The position numbers were made by a program, and so were the translations under genes. Positions 34,153 through 41,914 of a DNA stretch of 64,000 nt are shown one piece after another. The notes beneath the pieces are model-generated. The model was not told where the DNA came from and searched no databases. It saw only the letters and a list, made by a program, of their open reading frames with translations. Source of the stretch: Allopusillimonas sp008369125 (GTDB lineage: Bacteria; Pseudomonadota; Gammaproteobacteria; Burkholderiales; Burkholderiaceae_B); NCBI RefSeq assembly GCF_008369125.1, contig NZ_VOAY01000005.1, positions 434,001 to 498,000 of the forward strand, read 5' to 3'. How positions within the stretch are numbered: the first letter of the stretch is position 1; each line of letters opens with the position of its first letter.

Positions 34153-34743
34153 ATGAAACAGATTTCACAGATCACTTCCGTCCCCACGGTACGCCGGGCG
34201 GATCAGCCAGCGCGGCGTCAGTTCCTGAAAGGGTCCATCGTGCTGACCGGCATGCTGGCCAGTGGATCGATACTAGCCACGCTGGCGCCCTCCCGATCAT
34301 GGGCCCTTGAGGCTCAGCATTTGGACAAGACGCAGGCCAACGCACTGCTGTTAATGGCCAAACGACTCTATCCAAACAAAGACATGCCCGACGCCATCTA
34401 TGCACTGCTGGTAAAGGATATGGATGCTGCCTGTGCCGATGCCACCACCAAACAGCTCGTACTCGACGGAATAGCCAAGCTCAACGCCGCTACGCAAGGC
34501 GCCTGGGCAACGGCCAGTGAGGCAAAGCAAGTTGCGGCACTAAAAGCCATGGAATCCGAACCCTTTTTTCAGAAGGTACGTGGTCAGTGCATCCTCTCTC
34601 TTTATGACAACCAACTGGCCTACGCGCATTTTGGCTATGAAGGCGAAGTATGGTCCAAGGGTGGTTATCTGGGACGAGGATTCAATGATTTGACCTGGCT
34701 GCCAGATCCTCCAGAATCGGCCAGCCCTTCAGTGAAAAGCTGA
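34153..34743 (+). CDS. gluconate 2-dehydrogenase subunit 3-like small subunit, Tat-exported
   Basis: This 196-residue protein has a clear Tat signal (Arg21-Arg22, RRQFLKGSIVLTGMLASG) and then a helical domain of the gluconate 2-dehydrogenase subunit 3 type (GQCILSLYDNQLAYAHFGYEGEVWSKGGYL). Such small subunits escort a GMC flavoprotein through the Tat pathway and hold it in the periplasm. The GMC gene follows after 34 bp. CCGGAGAC precedes the ATG. No cytochrome subunit gene is present nearby. Confidence 0.8.
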   Translation: MKQISQITSVPTVRRADQPARRQFLKGSIVLTGMLASGSILATLAPSRSWALEAQHLDKTQANALLLMAKRLYPNKDMPDAIYALLVKDMDAACADATTKQLVLDGIAKLNAATQGAWATASEAKQVAALKAMESEPFFQKVRGQCILSLYDNQLAYAHFGYEGEVWSKGGYLGRGFNDLTWLPDPPESASPSVKS

Positions 34744-34777
34744 GCTGTCCCTATAAAAGCACAAGTGAGGAGACACC

Positions 34778-36346
34778 ATGACACACTATGAACACGCAGA
34801 CGACAGTGTGGTCGTCATCATCGGATCGGGCGCTGGAGGCGGCACCCTGTCCAACGAGCTTTGTCAGCAGGGCATCAAGGTGGTGTTGCTGGAGGCAGGG
34901 GCGCGACAAAGTACAGAAAGCTTTATTCAGGATGAATGGAAGTCGTTTGAGCAACTGGCCTGGCTGGACAACCGCGTGAGCTCAGGCTCATTCCAGCTAA
35001 CGAAGGATTTTCCCAACCTGCCCGCGTGGATATGCAAAACCGTGGGCGGTACAACCACGCACTGGGCGGGCGCAGCACTGCGTATACCAGAGCATGCGTT
35101 CAAGGCGCGCAGTACCTATGGCGAGGTCAAGGGCGCCAACCTGCTGGACTGGCCTATCGGCCTGTCGGACATCGCGCCTTATTACGAGCGCGCCGAGAAA
35201 AAAATGGGCGTGACCCGCACGAACGGTTTGCCAGGGCTGCCGGGCAACAACAACTTCAAGATTATGTACGATGGCGCCACGAAAATCGGTTACAAGAAGG
35301 TGAGTACCGGGCATATGGCGATCAATAGCGTCCCTTATGACGGGCGTGGTGCCTGTATCCAGCAGGGGTTCTGTTTCCAGGGCTGCAAGATGGGCGCCAA
35401 GTGGTCCACCCTCTACACGGAGATACCCAAGGCCGAAAGTACCGGAAAACTTGAACTGCGCACGCAATGCCATGTCACCCGCATCGAGCATAACGAGCAA
35501 GGTAAGGCCAGCGCTGTGGTGTATTTTGACAAAGATGGCAAAGAACAACGCCAGGCAGCCCGCATCGTCTGCGTAGCCGGAAACTCCATTGAAACGCCAC
35601 GGTTGCTTTTGCTGTCAGAATCCGGCAAGTTTAAGAATGGCCTGGCCAATGGTTCTGGTCAGGTAGGGCGCAACTACATGCGCCACACCACGGGCTCGGT
35701 ATACGCCGTGTTTGACAAGCCCGTACACATGTACCGCGGCACCACCATGGCAGGCATCGTGCAGGACGAGGCTGATCACGACCCCAGTCGCGGTTTCGTC
35801 AGCGGCTACGAGCTTGAAACGATTAGCCTGGGGCTACCTTTTTACGCCGCCTTCTTGAGCCCGGGCGCCTGGGGCGAAGAGTTTGCCTCTTACATGGATG
35901 ACTACACACGCACCGCAGGCCTGTGGATAGTGGGTGAAGATATGCCACAGGAAACCAACCGAATCACGCTGGACGACCAGGCAAAGGATCAATTCGGTTT
36001 GCCGGCGGCGAACGTGCATTACGACGACCACCCCAACGACGTCGCCATGAGAGAGCATGCTTTCAAGCAAAGTGATGCCCTTTACAAGGCAGCAGGCGCG
36101 ACACGGTCTTTTCGTACACCACCCTATCCTTCGACACACAACCTGGGCAGTTGCAGGATGAGCGGAAAAGCGGATGATGGGGTATGCAACAAGCACGGCC
36201 AGACACACGACATTGCCAATCTGTTCATTTCCGACGGCAGCCAGTTCACGTCCAGCGCCGCGCAAAACCCAACGCTTACCATCGTATCCTTGGCCATAAG
36301 GCAGGCGGAATTCATCAGGGACAGCATGGCGCGCAAGGAAATTTAA
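34778..36346 (+). CDS. GMC-family flavoprotein oxidoreductase (dehydrogenase large subunit)
   Basis: This 522-residue FAD enzyme of the GMC family oxidises an alcohol or sugar. The FAD motif is VVIIGSGAGGGTLSNELCQQG at the N-terminus, followed by KTVGGTTTHWAGAALR, and the C-terminal active-site region has the STHNLGSCRMSG and FISDGSQFTSSAAQNPTLTI motifs. It has no signal peptide of its own and presumably travels with the preceding Tat-tagged subunit. GAGGAG precedes the ATG. The substrate is not predictable; a gluconate- or sorbose-dehydrogenase-like reaction is one option. Confidence 0.88.
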   Translation: MTHYEHADDSVVVIIGSGAGGGTLSNELCQQGIKVVLLEAGARQSTESFIQDEWKSFEQLAWLDNRVSSGSFQLTKDFPNLPAWICKTVGGTTTHWAGAALRIPEHAFKARSTYGEVKGANLLDWPIGLSDIAPYYERAEKKMGVTRTNGLPGLPGNNNFKIMYDGATKIGYKKVSTGHMAINSVPYDGRGACIQQGFCFQGCKMGAKWSTLYTEIPKAESTGKLELRTQCHVTRIEHNEQGKASAVVYFDKDGKEQRQAARIVCVAGNSIETPRLLLLSESGKFKNGLANGSGQVGRNYMRHTTGSVYAVFDKPVHMYRGTTMAGIVQDEADHDPSRGFVSGYELETISLGLPFYAAFLSPGAWGEEFASYMDDYTRTAGLWIVGEDMPQETNRITLDDQAKDQFGLPAANVHYDDHPNDVAMREHAFKQSDALYKAAGATRSFRTPPYPSTHNLGSCRMSGKADDGVCNKHGQTHDIANLFISDGSQFTSSAAQNPTLTIVSLAIRQAEFIRDSMARKEI

Positions 36347-36372
36347 TCCTCTGCAGACTGCAAGGTTTGCTA

Positions 36373-36412
36373 AGATAAGCATGCGCCCCCAACACGGCGC
36401 ATGCGCGTATCT
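36373..36412. other. long imperfect hairpin downstream of the GMC gene
   Basis: GCATGCGCC (36379-36387) is exactly complementary to GGCGCATGC (36396-36404) across an 8-nt loop. An outer AGATA/TATCT pair extends the stem past a small internal loop. There is no T-run. It may stabilise or end the GMC mRNA. Confidence 0.45.
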
Positions 36413-36468
36413 GTAACACGCCACCCGCCACGGCCTGCCATGACCACACGGGTACCCAAGGAGGCAAT

Positions 36469-36837
36469 ATGTGCAATCTTTACTCGCATACCGACCCGAT
36501 TATGTACGAATGTCGTAATCGCTCCGTACGCATCGCCAAGGTTGTCACCAGCATCAAGCTTGAAAACCTGTTCTGGGATACGCTCGCCGAGCTGGCCAAC
36601 GAAAGCAACATCACCACCAATCAGCTTATCGCGACCCTGCACGATGAGGTGTATGCATTTCGCGGCGAGACCACCAATTTCGCGTCGTTCCTGCGCGTAA
36701 CCTGTATGCGCTATCTGGAAGAGAAAGCACGGTCTATGCAACATGTGCGTAAGGTGCTGCAGGGGCCAAACAAAGTGCTTACGCCCAACGTTGCTGCCCT
36801 GCCGTCGGCCGTCTCTGAACTGCAGGTAAAAGCGTAA
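36469..36837 (+). CDS. ribbon-helix-helix domain protein
   Basis: This 122-residue protein contains an RHH_4-type ribbon-helix-helix domain: SVRIAKVVTSIKLENLFWDTLAELA, then TTNQLIATLHDEVY and FASFLRVTCMRYLEEKAR. The family is a small DNA-binding type of unknown role. AAGGAGG directly before the ATG is a near-perfect ribosome-binding site. It stands alone between the GMC gene and tRNA-Thr, with no toxin partner seen. Confidence 0.82.
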   Translation: MCNLYSHTDPIMYECRNRSVRIAKVVTSIKLENLFWDTLAELANESNITTNQLIATLHDEVYAFRGETTNFASFLRVTCMRYLEEKARSMQHVRKVLQGPNKVLTPNVAALPSAVSELQVKA

Positions 36838-37072
36838 TGCGGGTGGGGTTTAAACCCCTACGGTAACAAGTCCCCCTGAGAGAGCGTGCATCGCAGTACC
36901 TCGCGGGTATTTGATTTTATTTTCAGATCTTGAGATACATTCAGGCCTGCACTGGCAGGTCGGCCGGGGTGAATCAACAGAAGCAAACGCACGATTGCCA
37001 GGCTCTGCGGCCTGTGATCTTCCGGCTTGAGCACGCCCTCAAACAGGCGTGATTGTGCCAGATTCAGGCCAA

Positions 37073-37102
37073 TTGGCAGAGCATGAATTTTTCGAGTAGA
37101 AT
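37073..37102 (+). promoter_or_regulatory. probable promoter of tRNA-Thr
   Basis: TTGGCA (37073-37078) and TAGAAT (37097-37102) are 18 bp apart, each one mismatch from sigma-70 consensus. The tRNA begins 10 bp after the -10 hexamer, the distance expected for a tRNA transcript with a very short leader. Confidence 0.7.
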
Positions 37103-37111
37103 GGTGCCCTT

Positions 37112-37187
37112 GCCGGCTTAGCTCAGTTGGTAGAGCAGCGCACTTGTAATGCGAAGGTCGAGGGTTCAACTCCTTTAGCCGGCACCA
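37112..37187 (+). tRNA. tRNA-Thr (UGU anticodon)
   Basis: The 76-nt sequence folds as a standard cloverleaf. The acceptor GCCGGCT pairs with AGCCGGC, the D-stem is GCTC/GAGC, the anticodon loop CTTGTAA gives UGU for threonine, and the T-arm is GAGGG-TTCAACT-CCTTT. A genomic ACCA end is present. The anticodon stem has one G-A mismatch at its base. A strong terminator follows. Its 3' end is repeated in decayed form at 41.76 kb. Confidence 0.97.
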
Positions 37188-37230
37188 ATAGATTCAAGCA
37201 TATACGCCAACCTTTCGGGGTTGGCGTTTT
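37160..37230 (+). repeat. left copy of a direct repeat: tRNA-Thr 3' end plus terminator
   Basis: From the tRNA T-arm through the terminator this stretch is matched by 41756-41828. The T-arm/acceptor part matches at 21 of 28 positions by hand alignment. TTTAGCCGG(C/T)ACC matches at 12 of 13. In both copies 17 nt separate the ACC from the terminator stem. It fits an attachment-site duplication at a tRNA gene. Confidence 0.65.
37204..37230 (+). terminator. terminator of tRNA-Thr
   Basis: ACGCCAACC (37204-37212) pairs with GGTTGGCGT (37219-37227) across a TTTCGG loop, followed by T-rich sequence. It ends the tRNA transcript. Confidence 0.85.
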
Positions 37231-37314
37231 GCTTTTCTGGTTTCATCGTACGACATAGCCACTATCACCAAAATCAATTAAAAGGCTTGGCATTAGGATA
37301 GGACCACCGAGAAT

Positions 37315-37333
37315 ACAAATGAGAATTGTTGTT
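37315..37333 (+). promoter_or_regulatory. candidate Fur box upstream of the sigma factor
   Basis: ACAAATGAGAATTGTTGTT matches the 19-bp Fur consensus at 11 positions by hand count, with the typical AATGAGAATT core. It lies 44 bp before the sigma-factor ATG. Iron-dependent repression is the expected control for this gene type. Confidence 0.55.
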
Positions 37334-37376
37334 ATTATATAAATCTTCCCACATTTAGCCCGCCCTACTTCTCTTA

Positions 37377-37883
37377 ATGTCTCGTTCCGGCAAATTCCGT
37401 ACAGACTGGCTCGCCCACTACAGCCAGTTGGTCGATACCTGGCGTCAACGCGCCGACGGGCGCGAAGATGCAGAAGATGCCATGCATGACACGGTTGTGG
37501 GTATGCTGGAAAACGGCATTGGCACCATCGACAACCCGCGCGCTTATATGGCGCGAGGCACAAGCAATCGCCTGATCAGTCGGTATCGTCACCTGAATGT
37601 GCTTGATTTCACGCCACTGGACGACGTCAGCGAAGCCCAACTACCCACAGCGCCGTCTGCAGACGACGGGCTACGATTTCAACAGCTGGCCGACGCACTT
37701 ATGGAAGCGCTTGAGGCACTTCCGCCAAAATGCCGGCATGTGTATATTAAGCATCGCCTCGAAGGCTGTAGCCATACCGAAATCGCTAACGAAATGGGTC
37801 TGTCACGCAGCATGGTAGAAAAATACATGACGCGGGCCTTGCGTCATATACAGCAGCAGTTGCAATGCCATGCGCCGTACTGA
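37377..37883 (+). CDS. ECF sigma factor, FecI-like
   Basis: This 168-residue extracytoplasmic-function sigma factor of the iron-starvation type directs RNA polymerase to a ferrisiderophore receptor promoter. Region 2 is at residues about 10-75 (DAEDAMHDTVVGMLE, NPRAYMARGTSNRLISRYR) and region 4 at about 105-160 (LEALPPKCRHVYIKHRLEGCSHTEIANEMGLS, quoted in part: EGCSHTEIANEMGLSRSMVE). A Fur box lies upstream. No Shine-Dalgarno is evident. fecR and a receptor with an STN domain follow, giving a full surface-signalling set. Confidence 0.9.
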   Translation: MSRSGKFRTDWLAHYSQLVDTWRQRADGREDAEDAMHDTVVGMLENGIGTIDNPRAYMARGTSNRLISRYRHLNVLDFTPLDDVSEAQLPTAPSADDGLRFQQLADALMEALEALPPKCRHVYIKHRLEGCSHTEIANEMGLSRSMVEKYMTRALRHIQQQLQCHAPY

Positions 37884-37976
37884 AAACCTGTATTTCGCGG
37901 CACGGCCAGTAGTTCCCAGGCACGCAACGCTGCCATTCAACTTGTCAAAACATCTTTGTGACATGTCTGCTGCATA

Positions 37977-38975
37977 ATGCCTCTGCCGACCAAACCTGAT
38001 AGCCTGGAACACCCACATGATGCGGCGCATTGGTTTGCACGCATGCAGTCTGGTGAGGTGACTGAACAAGATCGAAAGGTGTTTGAAGCGTGGCGCAGTG
38101 CCGATCCCGAGCATGACCGCCAGTACCGCAACCTTGACTATATTTGGCAGGCCACGCTAAAGCTGCCAGAGCAAAGATTGCGCAGCATGATGATGACACC
38201 CAACACTGCCGGTAAACCACCGCACCACGACACATCCCGGCGACGGTTTGGTCTGGGGCTGGCAGGGGCGTGCGCAATGGCTGTAATCGGCGGGGTCGCC
38301 ATCATGGCTGGCGGAAGCCAGCAACAGCCAGACACCTTGACGCTATCCACGCAAAAAGGTGAGCGTCGTCAAGCGCGGTTGCCTGATGGCTCTAGGGTGT
38401 TCCTTAACACCGACACCATTGCTGTAATGCAATTTTACGAGGATCGGCGTCAGATCGAGCTTCAACACGGAGAAGTCTTTTTCGAGGTCAGCACCGATGC
38501 CTCTCGGCCATTTATTGTCGACACGGGCCTGGGCCGCGTCACCGTCACGGGAACGCGCTTTAATGTGCGGCGCGATGCCCATGCCATGCATGTGAGCGTG
38601 GCCTCGGGCTCAGTGCGTGTACAGACGGGTCAGTGGTGGAACCCCCGAACACGCCCCCTGACGGCAGGTCAGCAGACCCATATTGGATCAGACCAAAGGC
38701 CAGGTAGCACCCGCCACACCAATGTTGATGATGTTGTTGCCTGGATGCGCGGTAAAGTGGTGTTTAACAATGCCCCGCTCGCGTACGTCATCGATGAAAT
38801 GAACCGCTATCTTGATATGCCGGCACGCCTCGAGGCCCCGCAATTAGCGCAATTTCATGTTTCGGGCATATTCAGTTTGGACGACCCCCACGCCATGATA
38901 AATGCCCTGCCTGCCATTGCGCCAGTTCGCCTTGAACGCACACCCGATGGGCGGCTAAGCATTCAGTCGCGCTGA
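37977..38975 (+). CDS. FecR-like transmembrane sensor / anti-sigma factor
   Basis: FecR-type proteins read the state of an outer-membrane receptor from the periplasm and control the cognate ECF sigma factor. The 332-residue protein has the N-terminal cytoplasmic domain (HDAAHWFARMQSGEVTEQDRK, conserved Trp), one membrane helix (FGLGLAGACAMAVIGGVAIMAGG) and a periplasmic FecR domain (ARLPDGSRVFLNTDT, GEVFFEVSTDASRPFIVDT). The C-terminal part (NNAPLAYVIDEMNRYLDMP) is the receptor-contact region. It follows the sigma gene after 93 bp. Confidence 0.9.
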   Translation: MPLPTKPDSLEHPHDAAHWFARMQSGEVTEQDRKVFEAWRSADPEHDRQYRNLDYIWQATLKLPEQRLRSMMMTPNTAGKPPHHDTSRRRFGLGLAGACAMAVIGGVAIMAGGSQQQPDTLTLSTQKGERRQARLPDGSRVFLNTDTIAVMQFYEDRRQIELQHGEVFFEVSTDASRPFIVDTGLGRVTVTGTRFNVRRDAHAMHVSVASGSVRVQTGQWWNPRTRPLTAGQQTHIGSDQRPGSTRHTNVDDVVAWMRGKVVFNNAPLAYVIDEMNRYLDMPARLEAPQLAQFHVSGIFSLDDPHAMINALPAIAPVRLERTPDGRLSIQSR

Positions 38976-39145
38976 TTTTTCCGCAAGCGCTTGCGCAGCC
39001 AATTGCAGCCAATAACAATAAATAGTGGTTAACGTCACTTTGCAGCGCCACAACCTGTTTTCAAATCGAAGGCCGCTCCATTGCTACGTGCGCCTTTCAT
39101 CCTTGTTTTTCAATAAAAATCGAATTATCCATAAAATTACATAAT

Positions 39146-39164
39146 AATAATGATAATTATTCCG
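39146..39164 (+). promoter_or_regulatory. strong Fur box upstream of the TonB receptor
   Basis: AATAATGATAATTATTCCG matches the 19-bp Fur consensus at 14 positions by hand count, including the core TAATGATAAT. It lies 38 bp before the GTG start in a 226-bp AT-rich gap after fecR, so the receptor is probably iron-repressed directly as well as sigma-dependent. Confidence 0.78.
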
Positions 39165-39201
39165 GTGATAGCAGGTCTGGCGCGTCTATAGAGGTGTAAG
39201 G

Positions 39202-41751
39202 GTGGTTTCTCTCACTACCCCACCCGTTTCCCTGTCATCAGACAGCGAAACTTCTGTAACCCACAACAACCTCTCATTGGAAAACTGCATTGTGACTATT
39301 GCCAGACCACGTCGCGCCCAAGCGCCGACGGCTTACATTGCCCGCATCGGCATGACTTCGTTGGCGCTTTCCCTGGCTTTGGCATTCGGCATGGCGCCTG
39401 AAGTGGCCCGGGCTCAGGAAAACCCTGTCAGAGTCAGCATCCCCAGTCAACCGCTGGGCGACGCGCTGCTGCAACTGGGCGAACAGACTCCATTGCAGAT
39501 TTTCTTTTCACAAAACGTAGTGGCTGGCTTGACCGCGCACAATGTAGCGGGAAACCTGCCGCCAGAAGAGGCGCTGCAGCAGTTGCTGCAGGGAACTGGC
39601 ATCGAATATGCCAGAAGTGGCGATAACATTACGCTGACAAGCCCACAGTCAGTCGCAACGGCGACGGCAACTGCAACTGCAACTGCAACTGCACAGCTTG
39701 CGCCCGTCATGATCAAGGGCGGTATTCTGGGCGATCTGTCAGCCCCGTATGCAGGCGGGCAACTGGCTACTGGCGGAAGCCTGGGCCTGCTGGGCGCCGA
39801 AGACATCATGGACTCACCTTTCAGCACCGTCAATTACACCTCTGAATTGCTGTACGACCAGCAGGCGCGGACGCTGGCCGATGTGGTGGTCAATGATGCC
39901 TCTGTGCGAACGCTAACCTCGACCGGCGGCTTTGGCGAAGACTTCCAGATTCGTGGTTTCCCCGTGGGCAGCGGTGATGTCAGCGTCAATGGGCTGTACG
40001 GCCTGGTATCGTCCAGTCGCGTTCCGGTGCAGATTCTGGAGCGTGTCGAGGTATTAAAAGGCCCGGGCACTCTGATGCGCGGCATACCGCCAAACGGCAG
40101 TGTTGGCGGCAGTATTAATGTGGTAACCAAACGCGCCGATGACGAGCCGCTTACACGCGTTACCGGCAGCTATGCGAGCGAGAAAAACCTCACGGCACAG
40201 GTGGACTTGGGCCGCCGCTTTGGCGAAGACAATGCCTGGGGCGTGCGATTTAACGGCGTTGTGCGTGGCGGCGAGGCCACCACCCGCGACGGCGAGCAGA
40301 AGCTGGGCATGGCGGCACTGGGCGTGGACTATCGCGGCGACCGACTGCGCTGGTCTATGGATGCCATCCACCAGGAAGATGTGCTGGAAAATATACGTTC
40401 CCAGCTTGGTTTTGACAAGAGCGTGACTGAGCTGCCCGATCCGCCAGATGGCCGCACAAACTTTTACCCCGGTACCCGATTGACGCAGCGCGACAGCACT
40501 ATTATGTCGCGGCTCGAATATGATTTTACCGACAACGTAACGGCCCACATCGGTATGGGGTACAGAGAAGGCAATAATCGGCAGATTTTTCCGGTGAACG
40601 TTGTGCCTGGCAGCCCACCAAATCGGCAATCCGCCGACGCAGATGGCAATTTTTCGGTCATGACCACGTACTACGATAGCTATTCCAAGACCTTTAGCAG
40701 TGATGCCGGGCTGACGGCAGACTTTGACACGGGCATCGTTGGTCATCGCGTAGCACTGGGCCTAACCTATATGGACCAGGAGCTTGGCAATGCCTATTCT
40801 GCAGGCACGATAGACGTGCCCTCCAATATCTATAACCCTACACCGCTACCGCCCGGCCCAGCCGAAAGGCTTTCTCCTAAGCGGGCTTCCCAGAGCACGC
40901 TGACCAGCTACGCAGTATCCGATACGCTGTCCTTTGCCGACGATCGGGTGCTGCTAACCCTGGGCGCACGCCATCAGACCGTGGATGTGAACAGCTACAG
41001 CACCAGCACGGGAGCAAGAACCAGTGGCTACCGGGCGAGTGCCGTGTCGCCGGTTGCCGGCATTGTGTTTAAACCGCTAGATTATGTGTCGATATACGGA
41101 AACTTTACCCAGGGGCTTACCCGCGGCACGATAGTGGGCCAGAGCTATGCCAACCAGGGCGAAGTGCTGGATCCGTACAAATCCAAGCAATATGAGACGG
41201 GCGTCAAGGTGGACTGGGGTGATATCACCACTACGCTGGCTTTCTGGCAGATCGCACGCCCGGCAGGCCAGGAAGATGATAATAATGTTTATGGCTACTT
41301 TGGCGAACAGCGCAACCGTGGCGTAGAGCTGACGGCCTTTGGTGAACTGTTGCCCGGTCTGCGCTTAATGGCCAGCGCTGCTTATACTCAGGGCAAACTT
41401 ACCAAGACGCAAGATGGCATCAATGAGGGCAATCGTGCGCCCGGCGTGCCGACCAGCACGTACAACCTGGGCCTGGACTGGGATACCCCCTGGGTCGAGG
41501 GCTTGAGCCTTAACGGTCGCGTCTTGCGCACTTCATCCGTGTACCTTAACAATACCAACTCGCTGCGCCTGCCTGGCCTGACCCGCTTTGATGTTGGCGC
41601 GCGCTATCGCACCAAATTCGCCGGAAAATCTGTGGTGATACGCGCCAATATTGAAAACCTGACCGACAAACGCTATTGGCTTGCGTCCAACTCTTTCGCC
41701 ACCAATGGAGCAGGCCGTACTTACATGCTGTCGGCGTCGGTTAATTTTTGA
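39202..41751 (+). CDS. TonB-dependent ferrisiderophore receptor with STN signalling domain
   Basis: This 849-residue outer-membrane receptor imports a ferric siderophore and signals through FecR. In order: a signal sequence (hydrophobic segment about residues 50-72, ending EVARAQE), an STN secretin/TonB N-terminal domain (VSIPSQPLGDALLQLGEQTPL), an Ala-Thr repeat linker, a plug domain (LADVVVNDASVRTLTS, FQIRGFPV, VLKGPGTLMRG), and a 22-strand barrel ending in SASVNF with terminal Phe. The GTG at 39202 with GAGGTG upstream gives an unusually long pre-signal stretch; a later start near residue 51 is possible. FpvA/FoxA type; the siderophore is unknown. Confidence 0.92.
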   Translation: MVSLTTPPVSLSSDSETSVTHNNLSLENCIVTIARPRRAQAPTAYIARIGMTSLALSLALAFGMAPEVARAQENPVRVSIPSQPLGDALLQLGEQTPLQIFFSQNVVAGLTAHNVAGNLPPEEALQQLLQGTGIEYARSGDNITLTSPQSVATATATATATATAQLAPVMIKGGILGDLSAPYAGGQLATGGSLGLLGAEDIMDSPFSTVNYTSELLYDQQARTLADVVVNDASVRTLTSTGGFGEDFQIRGFPVGSGDVSVNGLYGLVSSSRVPVQILERVEVLKGPGTLMRGIPPNGSVGGSINVVTKRADDEPLTRVTGSYASEKNLTAQVDLGRRFGEDNAWGVRFNGVVRGGEATTRDGEQKLGMAALGVDYRGDRLRWSMDAIHQEDVLENIRSQLGFDKSVTELPDPPDGRTNFYPGTRLTQRDSTIMSRLEYDFTDNVTAHIGMGYREGNNRQIFPVNVVPGSPPNRQSADADGNFSVMTTYYDSYSKTFSSDAGLTADFDTGIVGHRVALGLTYMDQELGNAYSAGTIDVPSNIYNPTPLPPGPAERLSPKRASQSTLTSYAVSDTLSFADDRVLLTLGARHQTVDVNSYSTSTGARTSGYRASAVSPVAGIVFKPLDYVSIYGNFTQGLTRGTIVGQSYANQGEVLDPYKSKQYETGVKVDWGDITTTLAFWQIARPAGQEDDNNVYGYFGEQRNRGVELTAFGELLPGLRLMASAAYTQGKLTKTQDGINEGNRAPGVPTSTYNLGLDWDTPWVEGLSLNGRVLRTSSVYLNNTNSLRLPGLTRFDVGARYRTKFAGKSVVIRANIENLTDKRYWLASNSFATNGAGRTYMLSASVNF
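39655..39690 (+). repeat. hexanucleotide microsatellite (GCAACT) in the receptor linker
   Basis: Four perfect GCAACT copies (39667-39690) follow the variants GCAACG and GCGACG. They encode an Ala-Thr repeat between the STN and plug domains. Because the unit is 6 bp, slippage would lengthen or shorten the linker without breaking the frame. Confidence 0.9.
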
Positions 41752-41755
41752 TGAG

Positions 41756-41828
41756 CGGGGTTCAAATGTTTAGCCGGTACCCATAAACTCGGCTATTTAC
41801 ACCAACCCTTCGGGGTTGGTGTATTTTT
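41756..41828 (+). repeat. right copy of the direct repeat: decayed tRNA-Thr 3' end plus terminator
   Basis: Starting 4 bp after the receptor stop codon, CGGGGTTCAAATG-TTTAGCCGGTACCC mirrors the T-arm and acceptor end of the tRNA-Thr at 37160-37187. It is followed by a near-identical terminator at the same 17-nt spacing. No 5' tRNA half is present. It is best read as the displaced attachment-site copy of a tRNA-borne islet. Confidence 0.65.
41799..41828 (+). terminator. terminator after the TonB receptor
   Basis: ACACCAACCC (41799-41808) pairs perfectly with GGGTTGGTGT (41813-41822) around a TTCG tetraloop, then ATTTTT. It ends the receptor transcript and is the twin of the tRNA-Thr terminator. 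Confidence 0.9.
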
Positions 41829-41833
41829 CGCGT

Positions 41834-41914
41834 GGCGGCAGGAGCGTGCCGCGCAATGTACTCGCGAATCTCTCTGCGGTCAGCATGGGCGTACTTTGTC
41901 CACACTAACTTCAC
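41834..41914 (-). pseudogene. RelE/ParE-type toxin gene, truncated after about 27 codons
   Basis: A GTG at 41914-41912 overlaps the antitoxin stop codon (GTGA) and encodes MKLVWTKYAHADRREIREYI followed by ARHAPAA, a typical RelE/ParE-family N-terminus. After about 41834 the frame runs into the terminator and tRNA-like repeat and ends at 41762 with unrelated residues. The rest of the toxin, normally about 90-100 residues, including its C-terminal active region, is missing. The break falls within a few bases of the terminator T-run, so it marks the joint of the adjacent islet. The gene is below usual ORF-calling length. Confidence 0.72.

Noticed and set aside
36858..37169. 103-codon minus-strand frame between the ribbon-helix-helix gene and tRNA-Thr
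   Set aside because: It overlaps the tRNA gene on the opposite strand, lacks a ribosome-binding site, and no family is recognised. The tRNA and its promoter explain the region better.
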